A DNA stretch of 64,000 nt, taken from SXZD01 sp034680345 (lineage in GTDB: Bacteria > Pseudomonadota > Gammaproteobacteria > Burkholderiales > Burkholderiaceae_B). Below are positions 37,986-46,078 of the stretch, piece after piece. The position numbers were made by a program, and so were the translations under genes. The DNA is taken from contig JAXISZ010000001.1 in assembly GCA_034680345.1 (NCBI GenBank), positions 286,410 to 350,409 of the forward strand, in the 5' to 3' direction. How positions within the stretch are numbered: the stretch's first letter is position 1; every line of letters starts with the position of its first letter. The notes beneath the pieces are model-generated. The model worked only from the letters and a program-made list of their open reading frames with translations. It was not told where the DNA came from and searched no databases.

Positions 37986-38537
37986 TTATTTTAAACGTGC
38001 AACTGCTTGTGCAACACGTTGGCCAAACAGGCGTGCTGTTTCCAAGTCACCAGGTAGCATTTCGTCTACGCTTGCGTCGGCTGGTGTGCTTGCCATTGCG
38101 CCACAGGAAGAGGCAACATAGTTTACGTCATTGCGTTGCGCATTTTTGGTGTTAGCTGGCATTAGACCGGTTCCAACCCAGATGCCACCATGCTGCATGG
38201 CCAAAGTAAAGAGGTAATGCAAGGTGCTTAATTTATCACCATTCATAGACGCGCTATTGGTAAAACCAGCAAATAGTTTATCTTTCCATTGCTGAGTAAA
38301 CCATGCTTTGCTAGATGCGTCCGCAAATTTTTTAAATTGCCAGCTCACTGAACCCATATAGGTTGGGCTGCCCATAATAATCGCGTCTACTGCATTTAAT
38401 AGATCCCATTGCTCTTGAGTTAACTGGCCATCGGCGTCAATTGGGACCAATTCTGCACCCGCACCTTCAACAACAGCTTGCGCCATGCGTTGGGTGTGCC
38501 CATAACCTGAATGATAAACCACTGCAATTTTTGACAT
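37986..38537 (-). CDS. wrbA: NAD(P)H:quinone oxidoreductase WrbA-like flavodoxin
   Basis: About 183 residues with a flavodoxin-like fold. The FMN phosphate loop is YHSGYGHTQRMAQ, then GSPTYMGSVSWQFK and KLFAGFTNSASMNGDK. It reduces quinones by two electrons, which limits oxidative stress. ATG 38537 follows TAGGAGAT; the longer frame begins with a TTG and is not used. Confidence 0.93.
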   Translation of the reverse strand: MSKIAVVYHSGYGHTQRMAQAVVEGAGAELVPIDADGQLTQEQWDLLNAVDAIIMGSPTYMGSVSWQFKKFADASSKAWFTQQWKDKLFAGFTNSASMNGDKLSTLHYLFTLAMQHGGIWVGTGLMPANTKNAQRNDVNYVASSCGAMASTPADASVDEMLPGDLETARLFGQRVAQAVARLK

Positions 38538-38587
38538 AAACAAATCTCCTAAAAAGATAGTTCAAAAAAACAATTTATTTCCTAAGT

Positions 38588-40327
38588 TTACATACGCTGT
38601 GGGGCACTGATGCCCAATACATCAAAACCGTTACGCAAAACTTGACGGGTTGCACATAATAAAGCCAAGCGAGCTAACTTAAGGGATTCGTCCTCAACCA
38701 AGACTCGCTGAGCATTGTAAAACGCATGAAAATCTGCAGCCAAATCTCTTAAATAAAAAGCAATTTGATGAGGTGCCATTTCCTGAGCAGCTTGCGCCAA
38801 AACATCAGGCCAAGCAGCCAATCGATTAATTAAAGAGAATTCTTTAGACGCCAACAAAACGGATAGATCAGCTTGCGCTAAAACGAATTCATCCCCCCCC
38901 CATGCTAACAGAATTGAACAAATTCGAGCATGCGCATACTGTACATAATAAACCGGATTTTCATCAGACTGAGAAAGCGCCAAATCAACATCAAAAACAA
39001 ACTCGGTATCGGCTTTACGGGAAACCAAAAAGAAACGCACAGCATCTCGACCTTTGGTTAAAGCAGCCTGCTGTTCTTCCCAAGGTTGATTCTCATCAAC
39101 CCCACCAGACCAAAGAATTAAATCTCGCAAGGTTACGTAACTGCCAGCTCGTTTGGAAATTTTAACCTCTTCACCATGGCGCATTACAGTGACCATTTTA
39201 TGCAAAATATAATTGGGATAACCCTCAGGAATACCCAAACCAACGGCTTGCAAACCAGCTCGCACACGGGCTATTGTGCCGTGATGGTCTGAACCTTGAA
39301 TATTAATAACACGGAGAAAGCCACGCTGAAATTTTGTAATATGGTAGGCAACATCTGGCACAAAATACGTATATGTACCATCACCCTTACGCATAACACG
39401 GTCTTTGTCATCGCCAAAATGGCTGGACTTTAACCACAAAGCCCCTTCAGCATCAAAGGTTTGACCCGAAGCAACTAACTGCGCAACCGCATTGGCTACA
39501 CGCCCCTCAGTGTACAAGGTACTTTCTAAATAATATTGATCAAACCGAACACCGAATGTTTTTAAGTCAATGTCTTGCTCTCGGCGCAAATAGGCTACAG
39601 CGAATTGACGAATACCTTCAATGTCTTGCGCATCACCACTACCGGTCACCGCTTGTATATCCACAGCCGCAACTGTTTTTTTTGCCATAAAATCGCGCGC
39701 GATGTCAGCAATATAATCACCGTTATAGGCATTTTCAGGCCAATCAGCATCACCAGGCCTATATCCATACGCCCGCGCTTGAACAGATGCCGCCAAAGTC
39801 TGTATCTGCACACCTGCATCGTTGTAATAAAACTCGCGGTGCACACGCCAACCTTGGGTTTGTAATAAGTTTGATAAACAATCACCCAACGCACCTTGAC
39901 GACCATGGCCAACATGCAAAGGGCCAGTAGGGTTGGCAGATACAAACTCCACCAACACCGACTGTTCGGAATGTGTGTGTTGATAACCGAACTTTGAACC
40001 CAGCTGCAATACTTCACGAAGCACTGCCTGACGAGCAGAAGGAGATAAAGTCAAATTAATAAACCCAGGGCCTGCAATCTCGTATTTATCAACAACACCC
40101 TGTAAGCGTTGGTCTTTTTGCAAATACGAAACAATGACCTGAGCCATTTCTCTAGGATTCATACCAGCAAGTTTTGCATACTGCAAAGCCATATTACAAG
40201 CCACATCACCATGAGCGGCCTGCTTAGGACGATCTAAAACGACTGTGGCATCAAATGTTTTTTGCAATACAGCAGACAAAGCATCAGCAAAAACGGCGGC
40301 AATTAACTGCTTTTGGGAAGGTAGCAT
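38588..40327 (-). CDS. argS: Arginyl-tRNA synthetase
   Basis: A 579-residue class I synthetase. It has the HIGH-type motif HVGHGR after FVSANPTGPL, an internal KISKRAG (KMSKS-like) and a C-terminal DALR anticodon-binding domain (HARICSILLAWG and beyond). It charges tRNA-Arg in the cytosol. The nearby tRNA-Arg is a coincidence of position, not necessarily linked. Normal length. Confidence 0.97.
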   Translation of the reverse strand: MLPSQKQLIAAVFADALSAVLQKTFDATVVLDRPKQAAHGDVACNMALQYAKLAGMNPREMAQVIVSYLQKDQRLQGVVDKYEIAGPGFINLTLSPSARQAVLREVLQLGSKFGYQHTHSEQSVLVEFVSANPTGPLHVGHGRQGALGDCLSNLLQTQGWRVHREFYYNDAGVQIQTLAASVQARAYGYRPGDADWPENAYNGDYIADIARDFMAKKTVAAVDIQAVTGSGDAQDIEGIRQFAVAYLRREQDIDLKTFGVRFDQYYLESTLYTEGRVANAVAQLVASGQTFDAEGALWLKSSHFGDDKDRVMRKGDGTYTYFVPDVAYHITKFQRGFLRVINIQGSDHHGTIARVRAGLQAVGLGIPEGYPNYILHKMVTVMRHGEEVKISKRAGSYVTLRDLILWSGGVDENQPWEEQQAALTKGRDAVRFFLVSRKADTEFVFDVDLALSQSDENPVYYVQYAHARICSILLAWGGDEFVLAQADLSVLLASKEFSLINRLAAWPDVLAQAAQEMAPHQIAFYLRDLAADFHAFYNAQRVLVEDESLKLARLALLCATRQVLRNGFDVLGISAPQRM

Positions 40328-40504
40328 AACAAAGAAGTGCGCTTAATAATCAAGCGCCTAAAATTCAACAGCCCTCCATTCTACGCCAACAAACATCAAG
40401 ATACATCAACAATAAACCACCCTCTCAGGCAAAATATTACAAAACCCATCGATTGCGAACTACTATTTCAAAACACCACCACTTCAAATAAATTTTCTGT
40501 CACT

Positions 40505-40790
40505 TACCGGATATCGTTAACATGGGTAAGCCGAATTGTCACGCAGCGATGCTTCAATTAAAAACAACATTTGGCAATCACTTTGTGTTATGAAATAGTT
40601 ACAACCAAGGGTGGTATTGGATAAGCGATCATGCAAGAGGGAAAATATGGTTAATTTCCAATGAATTAATCAATGAATAAACAGAAATAACCACCTCGCT
40701 ATTTATGAATGCGCCAACGGACGCTTCATCAATAAGCACAATCGTAAAAGACCCTATATCAATGAATTCAATGAAAGCAAAACCACCTAA
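40505..40790 (+). pseudogene. Possible gene remnant, unrecognised family
   Basis: The 512 bases between argS and cca contain no intact gene. One frame reads LPDIVNMGKPNCHAAMLQL, TTFGNHFVL, an in-frame stop at about 40590, then QGWYWISDHARGKIWLI. Another then reads NNHLAIYECANGRFINKHN and KRPYINEFNE before a stop at about 40789. The aromatic and charged patterns look protein-like but I do not recognise a family. The region also must hold the argS promoter on the minus strand. Confidence 0.3.
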
Positions 40791-40839
40791 AAAATTGATA
40801 AAAATAAACTAGCCTTGACCTTCGATTTGCGATATTTTT

Positions 40840-42051
40840 TTATAAAAAACCATCCAAAATGGACAAACGCGCCTTATTTACAACCAAAGCCACATTTTCG
40901 CCAGCTATCTGAGCATTTTGCGCCAATGGCGCAACCTCCAAAGACCCCAGCACACTTGCCGCCCTCATCCATTGAGCAATTGGCAATGAAGGCTCAAGCT
41001 GACGATGCATCAACCAATAAGACCAAACCTGCTGTAAGCCTTGCCAACGTTGTGGGCGTCTGAATAAATCTAGTGCAGTGAAAATTTTTAACACAGCTTT
41101 AGCCTGGTGTGCTATCTTAAACTCATCAAACCAGCGACACGCGAGCTGTGCTAACTCAGCACAGTTGCGCGGCACCTTCCAAGCCTGGCTCAAATACTTA
41201 ACATCCAACTCAGACAATTGCGCAGACAAGCACCACAATGCAAATTTTTGTTCTAATTGCATAATCCCAAACAACTCACCAGAGCATGCCTGACAAACCC
41301 CGACACCACATAAGTTGTCCGCCAATACCTGCGCTCGGTCTGTAGACACAATCGAACCAAACAAAGCGTACAATACACCTATGGTATGCAAAACTTGAAA
41401 ACCCAAAGCAGGCTCAGCCGCAAGTAATAAACCCGACAACTCTTGCCATACACGCTCAGCCACCAAATGCTGCGCTTCTCCAGCAACCACCATCGCCTGA
41501 CAAAGCGCTGTTGTGGCTGCATCCACACTAAAATCAGAATAACGCGCAGCAAATCTAGCCAATCGTAAAATACGTACAGGATCTTCGGCAAAAGCAGCGC
41601 TGACATGGCGCAAACGCCGCGCCTGTAAATCAGCCAGACCACCCCATGGATCACACAACCGACCACTTGCGTCTGCCGCCATAGCATTGATGGTTAAATC
41701 TCGGCGTCGCAGGTCATCGGTCAAGCTCACATCGGGCGCAGCAAAAAACACAAAACCTTTATAACCCACGCCAGATTTGCGCTCTGTTCGCGCTAGCGCA
41801 TACTCTTCATGGGTTTGAGGATGCAAAAAAACCGGAAAATCTCCACCCACAGGAATAAATCCAGCACTCACCATGTGTTGCGCATCAGTCCCTACCACCA
41901 GCCAATCGCGATCTGTAATCGGCAAACCCAATAACGCATCGCGTACAGCTCCACCAACCAAATAAACCCGAGCTGTAGATGGCAAAGCACCAGTTAAAGG
42001 GTCTAAAGAAAAACCAGGCAATAAAGGCGTATCGCTAAAGACATCATTCAT
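40840..42051 (-). CDS. cca: CCA-adding tRNA nucleotidyltransferase, no clear HD motif
   Basis: 403 residues, class II tRNA nucleotidyltransferase. The catalytic head has VYLVGGAVRDALLGL, TDRDWLVVG (metal Asp pair), then DLRRRDLTINAMA and DPVRILRLARFAARYSDF. It restores CCA ends of tRNAs. In E. coli-type enzymes an HD phosphohydrolase domain would follow; here the corresponding stretch (LHTIGVLYALFGS through FALWCLSAQ) has no HxxxH-like or His-Asp pair. It follows phr by 51 bases. Confidence 0.88.
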   Translation of the reverse strand: MNDVFSDTPLLPGFSLDPLTGALPSTARVYLVGGAVRDALLGLPITDRDWLVVGTDAQHMVSAGFIPVGGDFPVFLHPQTHEEYALARTERKSGVGYKGFVFFAAPDVSLTDDLRRRDLTINAMAADASGRLCDPWGGLADLQARRLRHVSAAFAEDPVRILRLARFAARYSDFSVDAATTALCQAMVVAGEAQHLVAERVWQELSGLLLAAEPALGFQVLHTIGVLYALFGSIVSTDRAQVLADNLCGVGVCQACSGELFGIMQLEQKFALWCLSAQLSELDVKYLSQAWKVPRNCAELAQLACRWFDEFKIAHQAKAVLKIFTALDLFRRPQRWQGLQQVWSYWLMHRQLEPSLPIAQWMRAASVLGSLEVAPLAQNAQIAGENVALVVNKARLSILDGFL

Positions 42052-42102
42052 ACTTTTAATACCAAAGAAAATATAGCAAGGAATGCGATTAGGTCAATAG
42101 CA

Positions 42103-43665
42103 CTATAAATGATCTAAATTTTCAAGCAGTCCCTGAGCTGTTTCCATAATCGAAAAACGTTCATCAGCAGGAATACGCGATAAATTTTTCGCCATCAATG
42201 CGGTACGGGGATTGGCTGCCATGGCTAACTCATGCCGATGTAAAAAATACCAATATAAAACAGTAATGGGGCACGCCGTTTTGCCACTGCGTTGTGTTGG
42301 ATTGTACGAACAGCCCTGGCAATAATTGCTCATACGTTTAATGTATGCACCAGAAGCAATATAAGGTTTACTGGTAAAGCGCCCACCATTTGCAAACAAA
42401 GCCATGCCAGCAACATTGGGCAACTCCACCCATTCGACTGCATCTACATAAACAGCCAAATACCAGCTTGCCACCTGCTGTGGTAACAACTCAGCTAACA
42501 AAGCAAAATTGCCAGTCACCATCAAACGCTGAATATGATGAGCATAACCATAACGTAATGTTTGGCCTATGGTTTGTTGCATGCACACCATTTTTGTTTT
42601 AGCAGTCCAAAACCAAACGGGCAAGGCACGTTGATGGTTGTAGTAATTGGCTTTCGCCATCTTAGGCATATCTAGCCAATACACACCACGTATAAATTCA
42701 CGCCAACCCAAAATTTGACGAATAAACCCCTCAGCACTAGCTAGACTCACATCGCCTTTTTTCCAAGCCTGTTCAACCTGCTGAATTACTTCCAGGGGAT
42801 GTAACAAATGCAAATTTAAACTACTTGATAATAGAGCATGCCAAGCAAAAGGAATATCTGTCCACATGGCATCTTGATATAAACCAAATTGCGGCAAACG
42901 GTGTTTAATAAAAATGGCCAATGCTTCCAATGCTTGGTTTCTTGTAACAGGCCATCGAAAAGCAGTGAGATCGCCAGGATGGTTAGCGAACCTAGCGTTT
43001 ACTTCATCAAACACTTTTTGTGTGATCATATCTGGCGAAAACCACTGTGGCTCAGGAATCAAACCTGGTCCAGCTTTGGGAAATCCTTGCCGATTTTCAG
43101 CATCATAATTCCACTGTCCTCCTTCAGGCTGACCCTTTTCATCAAGCAAAACACGATAGCGCTTACGCATTTCACGGTAAAAAAACTCCATACGCAATGT
43201 GTTTTTTTTAGCCGCCCAACGCGTAAAATCAGGTTGAGCACATAGAAAATGAGAATCTTCATACACAATTAAAGTAACAGCCAATTGTTTGCATATCGCT
43301 TGGACTTCCAGCAAAATGCGGTAGTCTCCCGGACATGTTAAATGTAAATGGCTGATTTTATGCGCTTGTATATACTGAGAAAGATCGTGGGCCAACCCGT
43401 GATGTGTTGATTGCGCTAAAGTTTGATACAAAACGGCATAGCCCGCTTGCTGCAAAGTTAGATGAAAATGGCGCATGGCTGAAAGAAATAAAGCAATGCG
43501 AGCCTTGTGATTCCAAACCACCTGCGCTTCGCCAAGGGATTCCAACATAATGACCAAACCCGCAGAAGACGGAGGGGTTTCAAAAACTCTAAGCGCTTGG
43601 AGCGCTGGATTTTCTAAATCAAGTTGATCGCCTAACACTAAAGCCATATGGGTGGTGCTGCTCAT
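42103..43665 (-). CDS. FeS-cluster photolyase/cryptochrome (PhrB, 6-4 type)
   Basis: 520 residues of the FeS-BCP/PhrB group, which repairs 6-4 photoproducts with FAD, a 4Fe-4S cluster and a lumazine antenna. The N-terminal Rossmann domain starts ALVLGDQLDLENPAL. Four cysteines match the cluster pattern: one in MVCMQQTIG (about residue 361), then CQGC and a third after 12 residues (about 447, 450, 463; Cx2Cx12C). The C-terminal FAD domain has ILGWREFIRGVYW and YAHHIQRLMVTGNF. It is in the litR unit, and DUF2256 sits 55 bases upstream. The light-regulator neighbourhood supports inducible UV repair. Confidence 0.92.
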   Translation of the reverse strand: MSSTTHMALVLGDQLDLENPALQALRVFETPPSSAGLVIMLESLGEAQVVWNHKARIALFLSAMRHFHLTLQQAGYAVLYQTLAQSTHHGLAHDLSQYIQAHKISHLHLTCPGDYRILLEVQAICKQLAVTLIVYEDSHFLCAQPDFTRWAAKKNTLRMEFFYREMRKRYRVLLDEKGQPEGGQWNYDAENRQGFPKAGPGLIPEPQWFSPDMITQKVFDEVNARFANHPGDLTAFRWPVTRNQALEALAIFIKHRLPQFGLYQDAMWTDIPFAWHALLSSSLNLHLLHPLEVIQQVEQAWKKGDVSLASAEGFIRQILGWREFIRGVYWLDMPKMAKANYYNHQRALPVWFWTAKTKMVCMQQTIGQTLRYGYAHHIQRLMVTGNFALLAELLPQQVASWYLAVYVDAVEWVELPNVAGMALFANGGRFTSKPYIASGAYIKRMSNYCQGCSYNPTQRSGKTACPITVLYWYFLHRHELAMAANPRTALMAKNLSRIPADERFSIMETAQGLLENLDHL

Positions 43666-43720
43666 GGGTTCAATCCTTTTAGTAAGTCAAAGACAAGCCA
43701 CCCATATCATAGAACACTGG

Positions 43721-43882
43721 TTATTTTTTTCTTGGAAAATTTTTACGGCACCGATCAGAACAATATTTTACTTGCTCCCAGTTTTTCCCCCAAGATTTTC
43801 TCCAAGTCATCACCCGACCACAACATTGACAAAGCTTGCTGGGCAAAACCAACTTATTACCGTAAAAAACACGCTTTCCCAT
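43721..43882 (-). CDS. DUF2256 small zinc-ribbon-like protein
   Basis: A 53-residue gene. Its four cysteines (CQCC, then CSDRC) and the central TWRKSWGKNWEQVKYCS match DUF2256, a family frequently found beside photolyases. The paired-cysteine pattern suggests metal binding. The ATG lies 6 bases after the litR stop, and phr follows 55 bases later. The function is unknown; a helper role for the photolyase is a guess from neighbourhood. Confidence 0.85.
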   Translation of the reverse strand: MGKRVFYGNKLVLPSKLCQCCGRVMTWRKSWGKNWEQVKYCSDRCRKNFPRKK

Positions 43883-43888
43883 CTAAAA

Positions 43889-44824
43889 TTAAAACGCACA
43901 CCGAACAGTGCGCCAACGCTGCATCGCTTCAGGAATATCAGACAAGCTCTTCATAATACACACCCCTCGAATAGGCCGCTTCTGCAAAATACTTGAAGAA
44001 CCACCACACCAAATCTCTATTGTCTTAGGTAATTTACTACGCAACTCTTCTAAGCCATCAATAACTTGAGTATTGCTACTTAAAGATGAAAAAGACAAAG
44101 CCACAACATCAATTTGATGCCTGGTTGCCGCTAAACCAATATCCCAAATTGGAGTTTGTACCCCCAAAGAAATACATTTAGCCCCTTCAAGAGCCATAAT
44201 AGATTCAGCCATCAACAAACCCAAGCCATGCAATTCATTTGGAAAAGTAGTAAGAATTATTTTAGGGCGATTCACAGATTCAGGAATATTGCTGATTGCA
44301 TTGCGCAAAATAATTTGAATACTTTCAGTATAAATGTGCTCTTCAAATACCTGAAAATATCCACTTGCCCAAGCATGGCCGACCATTACTGTCATAGGCG
44401 CTACCAAATCAATGACAAACCGCTGCAAACCCGTACGTAATACCGCCTGAGATAATGCTCGACGAAATTCATCAATGCGGTAGTCTTTAATCATACCTAA
44501 ATACAATTGAATATCGTCAGCCACTTCCTCAGAAATCACCTGAGTTTTGTTTACCGTAATTTCTTCTGCTAAATCTTGCAGAGCTTGCGTATCCAACTCA
44601 ATGATTTTTCCTGGGCGATAACCAGCATCCAATAAACGCTTAAGAATACGCAGCTTCTCAACCTGATCAACAGGATAAGCGCGTTCACCATACTCATCCC
44701 GTACAGGCATGGGAAAACCATAACGACGTTCCCAAACCCTTAAAGTATCTTTAGACAGGCCGGTACTTCGCTCAACAGCAGAAATAGTCAGCGTTAGCGC
44801 TGGAGTAACGGAATGATCATTCAT
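43889..44824 (-). CDS. litR: B12-binding MerR-type light regulator (LitR/CarH type)
   Basis: 311 residues. Residues 12-75 are a MerR winged helix (ISAVERSTGLSKDTLRVWERRYG). The C-terminal half has the cobalamin photoreceptor signature: W152-x9-E162-H163 (AWASGYFQVFEEH) and ELHGLG with His199 as probable lower cobalt ligand. FSSLSS and CGGSSS follow, matching the usual DxHxxG-SxL-GG layout. In CarH/LitR proteins adenosylcobalamin makes the dark tetramer bind DNA, and light breaks it. Here it faces folE2 and heads the DUF2256-phr unit. Mode and ligand are inferred from the motifs. Confidence 0.88.
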   Translation of the reverse strand: MNDHSVTPALTLTISAVERSTGLSKDTLRVWERRYGFPMPVRDEYGERAYPVDQVEKLRILKRLLDAGYRPGKIIELDTQALQDLAEEITVNKTQVISEEVADDIQLYLGMIKDYRIDEFRRALSQAVLRTGLQRFVIDLVAPMTVMVGHAWASGYFQVFEEHIYTESIQIILRNAISNIPESVNRPKIILTTFPNELHGLGLLMAESIMALEGAKCISLGVQTPIWDIGLAATRHQIDVVALSFSSLSSNTQVIDGLEELRSKLPKTIEIWCGGSSSILQKRPIRGVCIMKSLSDIPEAMQRWRTVRCAF

Positions 44825-44907
44825 GAATTGAAAAATAGCGTAATAATGAGTTTATGAAAGGCAGTACCAATGCACCGAAATGTATTTAATACAAACAAAA
44901 ATAAAAA

Positions 44908-44918
44908 TGTCTAAGACA
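44908..44918. promoter_or_regulatory. Palindrome, candidate LitR operator I
   Basis: TGTCTAAGACA is a perfect 11-base palindrome (five-base arms around one base). It lies in the predicted litR leader, 84 bases upstream of the ATG. The AGACA half-site recurs in operator II. Confidence 0.5.
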
Positions 44919-44923
44919 ACCGG

Positions 44924-44952
44924 TTGACTCTACTAAAATACAACTATATTAT
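44924..44952 (+). promoter_or_regulatory. Candidate promoter P1 toward folE2
   Basis: TTGACT (44924-44929) and TATTAT (44947-44952) are separated by 17 bases, a good sigma-70 pair directed at folE2. The start codon is 225 bases away, so a long leader would result. Confidence 0.45.
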
Positions 44953-44953
44953 A

Positions 44954-44982
44954 AATATAAATACTTAAATTGACTTAGACAA
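44954..44982 (-). promoter_or_regulatory. Candidate litR promoter overlapping operator II
   Basis: Read on the minus strand, TTGTCT (44977-44982) and TATATT (44954-44959) stand 17 bases apart. The -35 hexamer lies inside the left arm of operator II, which would suit autoregulation. Confidence 0.5.
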
Positions 44983-44999
44983 GATTGTTTGTCTAATAA
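44970..44999 (+). promoter_or_regulatory. Candidate promoter P2 with MerR-type operator II in its spacer
   Basis: TTGACT (44970-44975) and TAATAA (44994-44999) are 18 bases apart. The inverted repeat TTAGACAA (44975-44982), six bases, TTGTCTAA (44989-44996) lies across the spacer. MerR-family regulators typically bind there. It overlaps the litR promoter on the opposite strand. Confidence 0.55.
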
Positions 45000-45176
45000 A
45001 ACATTACTATGTTGTTATTGATTGCAACATAATAAATAGCATAATAACAAAAAACAAACATAACAATTACAGACATTAATGTTTTTACGCTACAAATTTG
45101 TTGTTTTACAATATTTTTTAATAATTGATGAATGTATATTGAATAACAAGCAACAATTAACCTATGAGAATTAAAT

Positions 45177-45977
45177 ATGAACGCTCCAGAGAATATGTTG
45201 CTACCGGACGTACAGTCTCATCGCGACGACCGCAATATTGCAATTGATCAAGTCGGGGTTCGCTCTTTAAAACACCCGATTATTGTTGACACGCTCAATG
45301 GCCCGATGCCAACCGTGGCCACCTTTGACATGACCGTTTACTTGCCGGCAGAGTATAAAGGTGCCCATATGTCACGCTTTCTTGAAGTGCTTCAAAATTT
45401 TGATGAAAGCTTAAATTTTAATTCAGCGCACGATTTGTTGTCTTACATGCTTGATCGATTAGAAAGTGACTCGGGGTGTATTACTATTTCTTTTCCATAT
45501 TTTATCCGCAAAACCGCGCCAATTTCTGGGGTTAAAAGCCTATTAGACTACGACCTACAGTTACAAATTGATCGCAAAGACAACATGACCGACTTCTGGA
45601 TGTCCGTGGTGGTTCCTGTTACAAGCTTATGTCCTTGCTCTAAGCAAATTTCAAAATACGGCGCACACAACCAACGTTCTCATATTAAAATCAAAGCGTT
45701 ATTAACACAAAAGATGTCAATTGAGAGTTTAGTTAAGATAGCGGAAGAATCCGCCTCTTGCGAACTTTATGGCTTACTCAAACGATCTGATGAAAAGTAT
45801 ATCACTGAACGTGCTTACGAAAACCCAAAATTTGTTGAAGACTTAGTTCGCGATGTCGCCATTAAACTAAATGCAGATTCACGCATAGCGCATTATCGTG
45901 TAGAAGCTGAAAATTTTGAATCTATCCACAATCATTCAGTTGTGGCATGGATTGAAAAAAACAAACGCAAACATTGA
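45177..45977 (+). CDS. folE2: GTP cyclohydrolase FolE2
   Basis: A 266-residue FolE2 (type IB) enzyme making 7,8-dihydroneopterin triphosphate, the first folate step. It has the TSLCPCSKQISKYGAHNQRS block with the metal/catalytic cysteine, VDTLNGPMPTVATFDM near the N-terminus and HYRVEAENFESIHNHS near the end. FolE2 tolerates zinc limitation better than FolE. In light-regulated clusters it probably supports the pterin/folate antenna or stress demand. It starts the plus-strand side of the island, with a terminator-like hairpin behind it. Confidence 0.95.
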   Translation: MNAPENMLLPDVQSHRDDRNIAIDQVGVRSLKHPIIVDTLNGPMPTVATFDMTVYLPAEYKGAHMSRFLEVLQNFDESLNFNSAHDLLSYMLDRLESDSGCITISFPYFIRKTAPISGVKSLLDYDLQLQIDRKDNMTDFWMSVVVPVTSLCPCSKQISKYGAHNQRSHIKIKALLTQKMSIESLVKIAEESASCELYGLLKRSDEKYITERAYENPKFVEDLVRDVAIKLNADSRIAHYRVEAENFESIHNHSVVAWIEKNKRKH

Positions 45978-46000
45978 AAAATTTTGAAATAAAATGAAAC

Positions 46001-46033
46001 GGAATGCTTGTTTTAAAGCATTTCTCTTTCTTT
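46001..46033 (+). terminator. Hairpin after folE2
   Basis: GAATGCTT (46002-46009) pairs with AAGCATTTC (46016-46024) across a short loop, followed by pyrimidine-rich TCTTTCTTT. The T run is interrupted, so termination may be partial and folE2 may read through into the next gene. Confidence 0.5.
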
Positions 46034-46078
46034 GTATTTGCTAAACTCTGCTTGATTTATAATTGATATAAACCAGGT

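Noticed and set aside
42889..43245. Plus-strand ORF of 118 codons
   Set aside because: Antisense to the FeS photolyase; no supporting motif.
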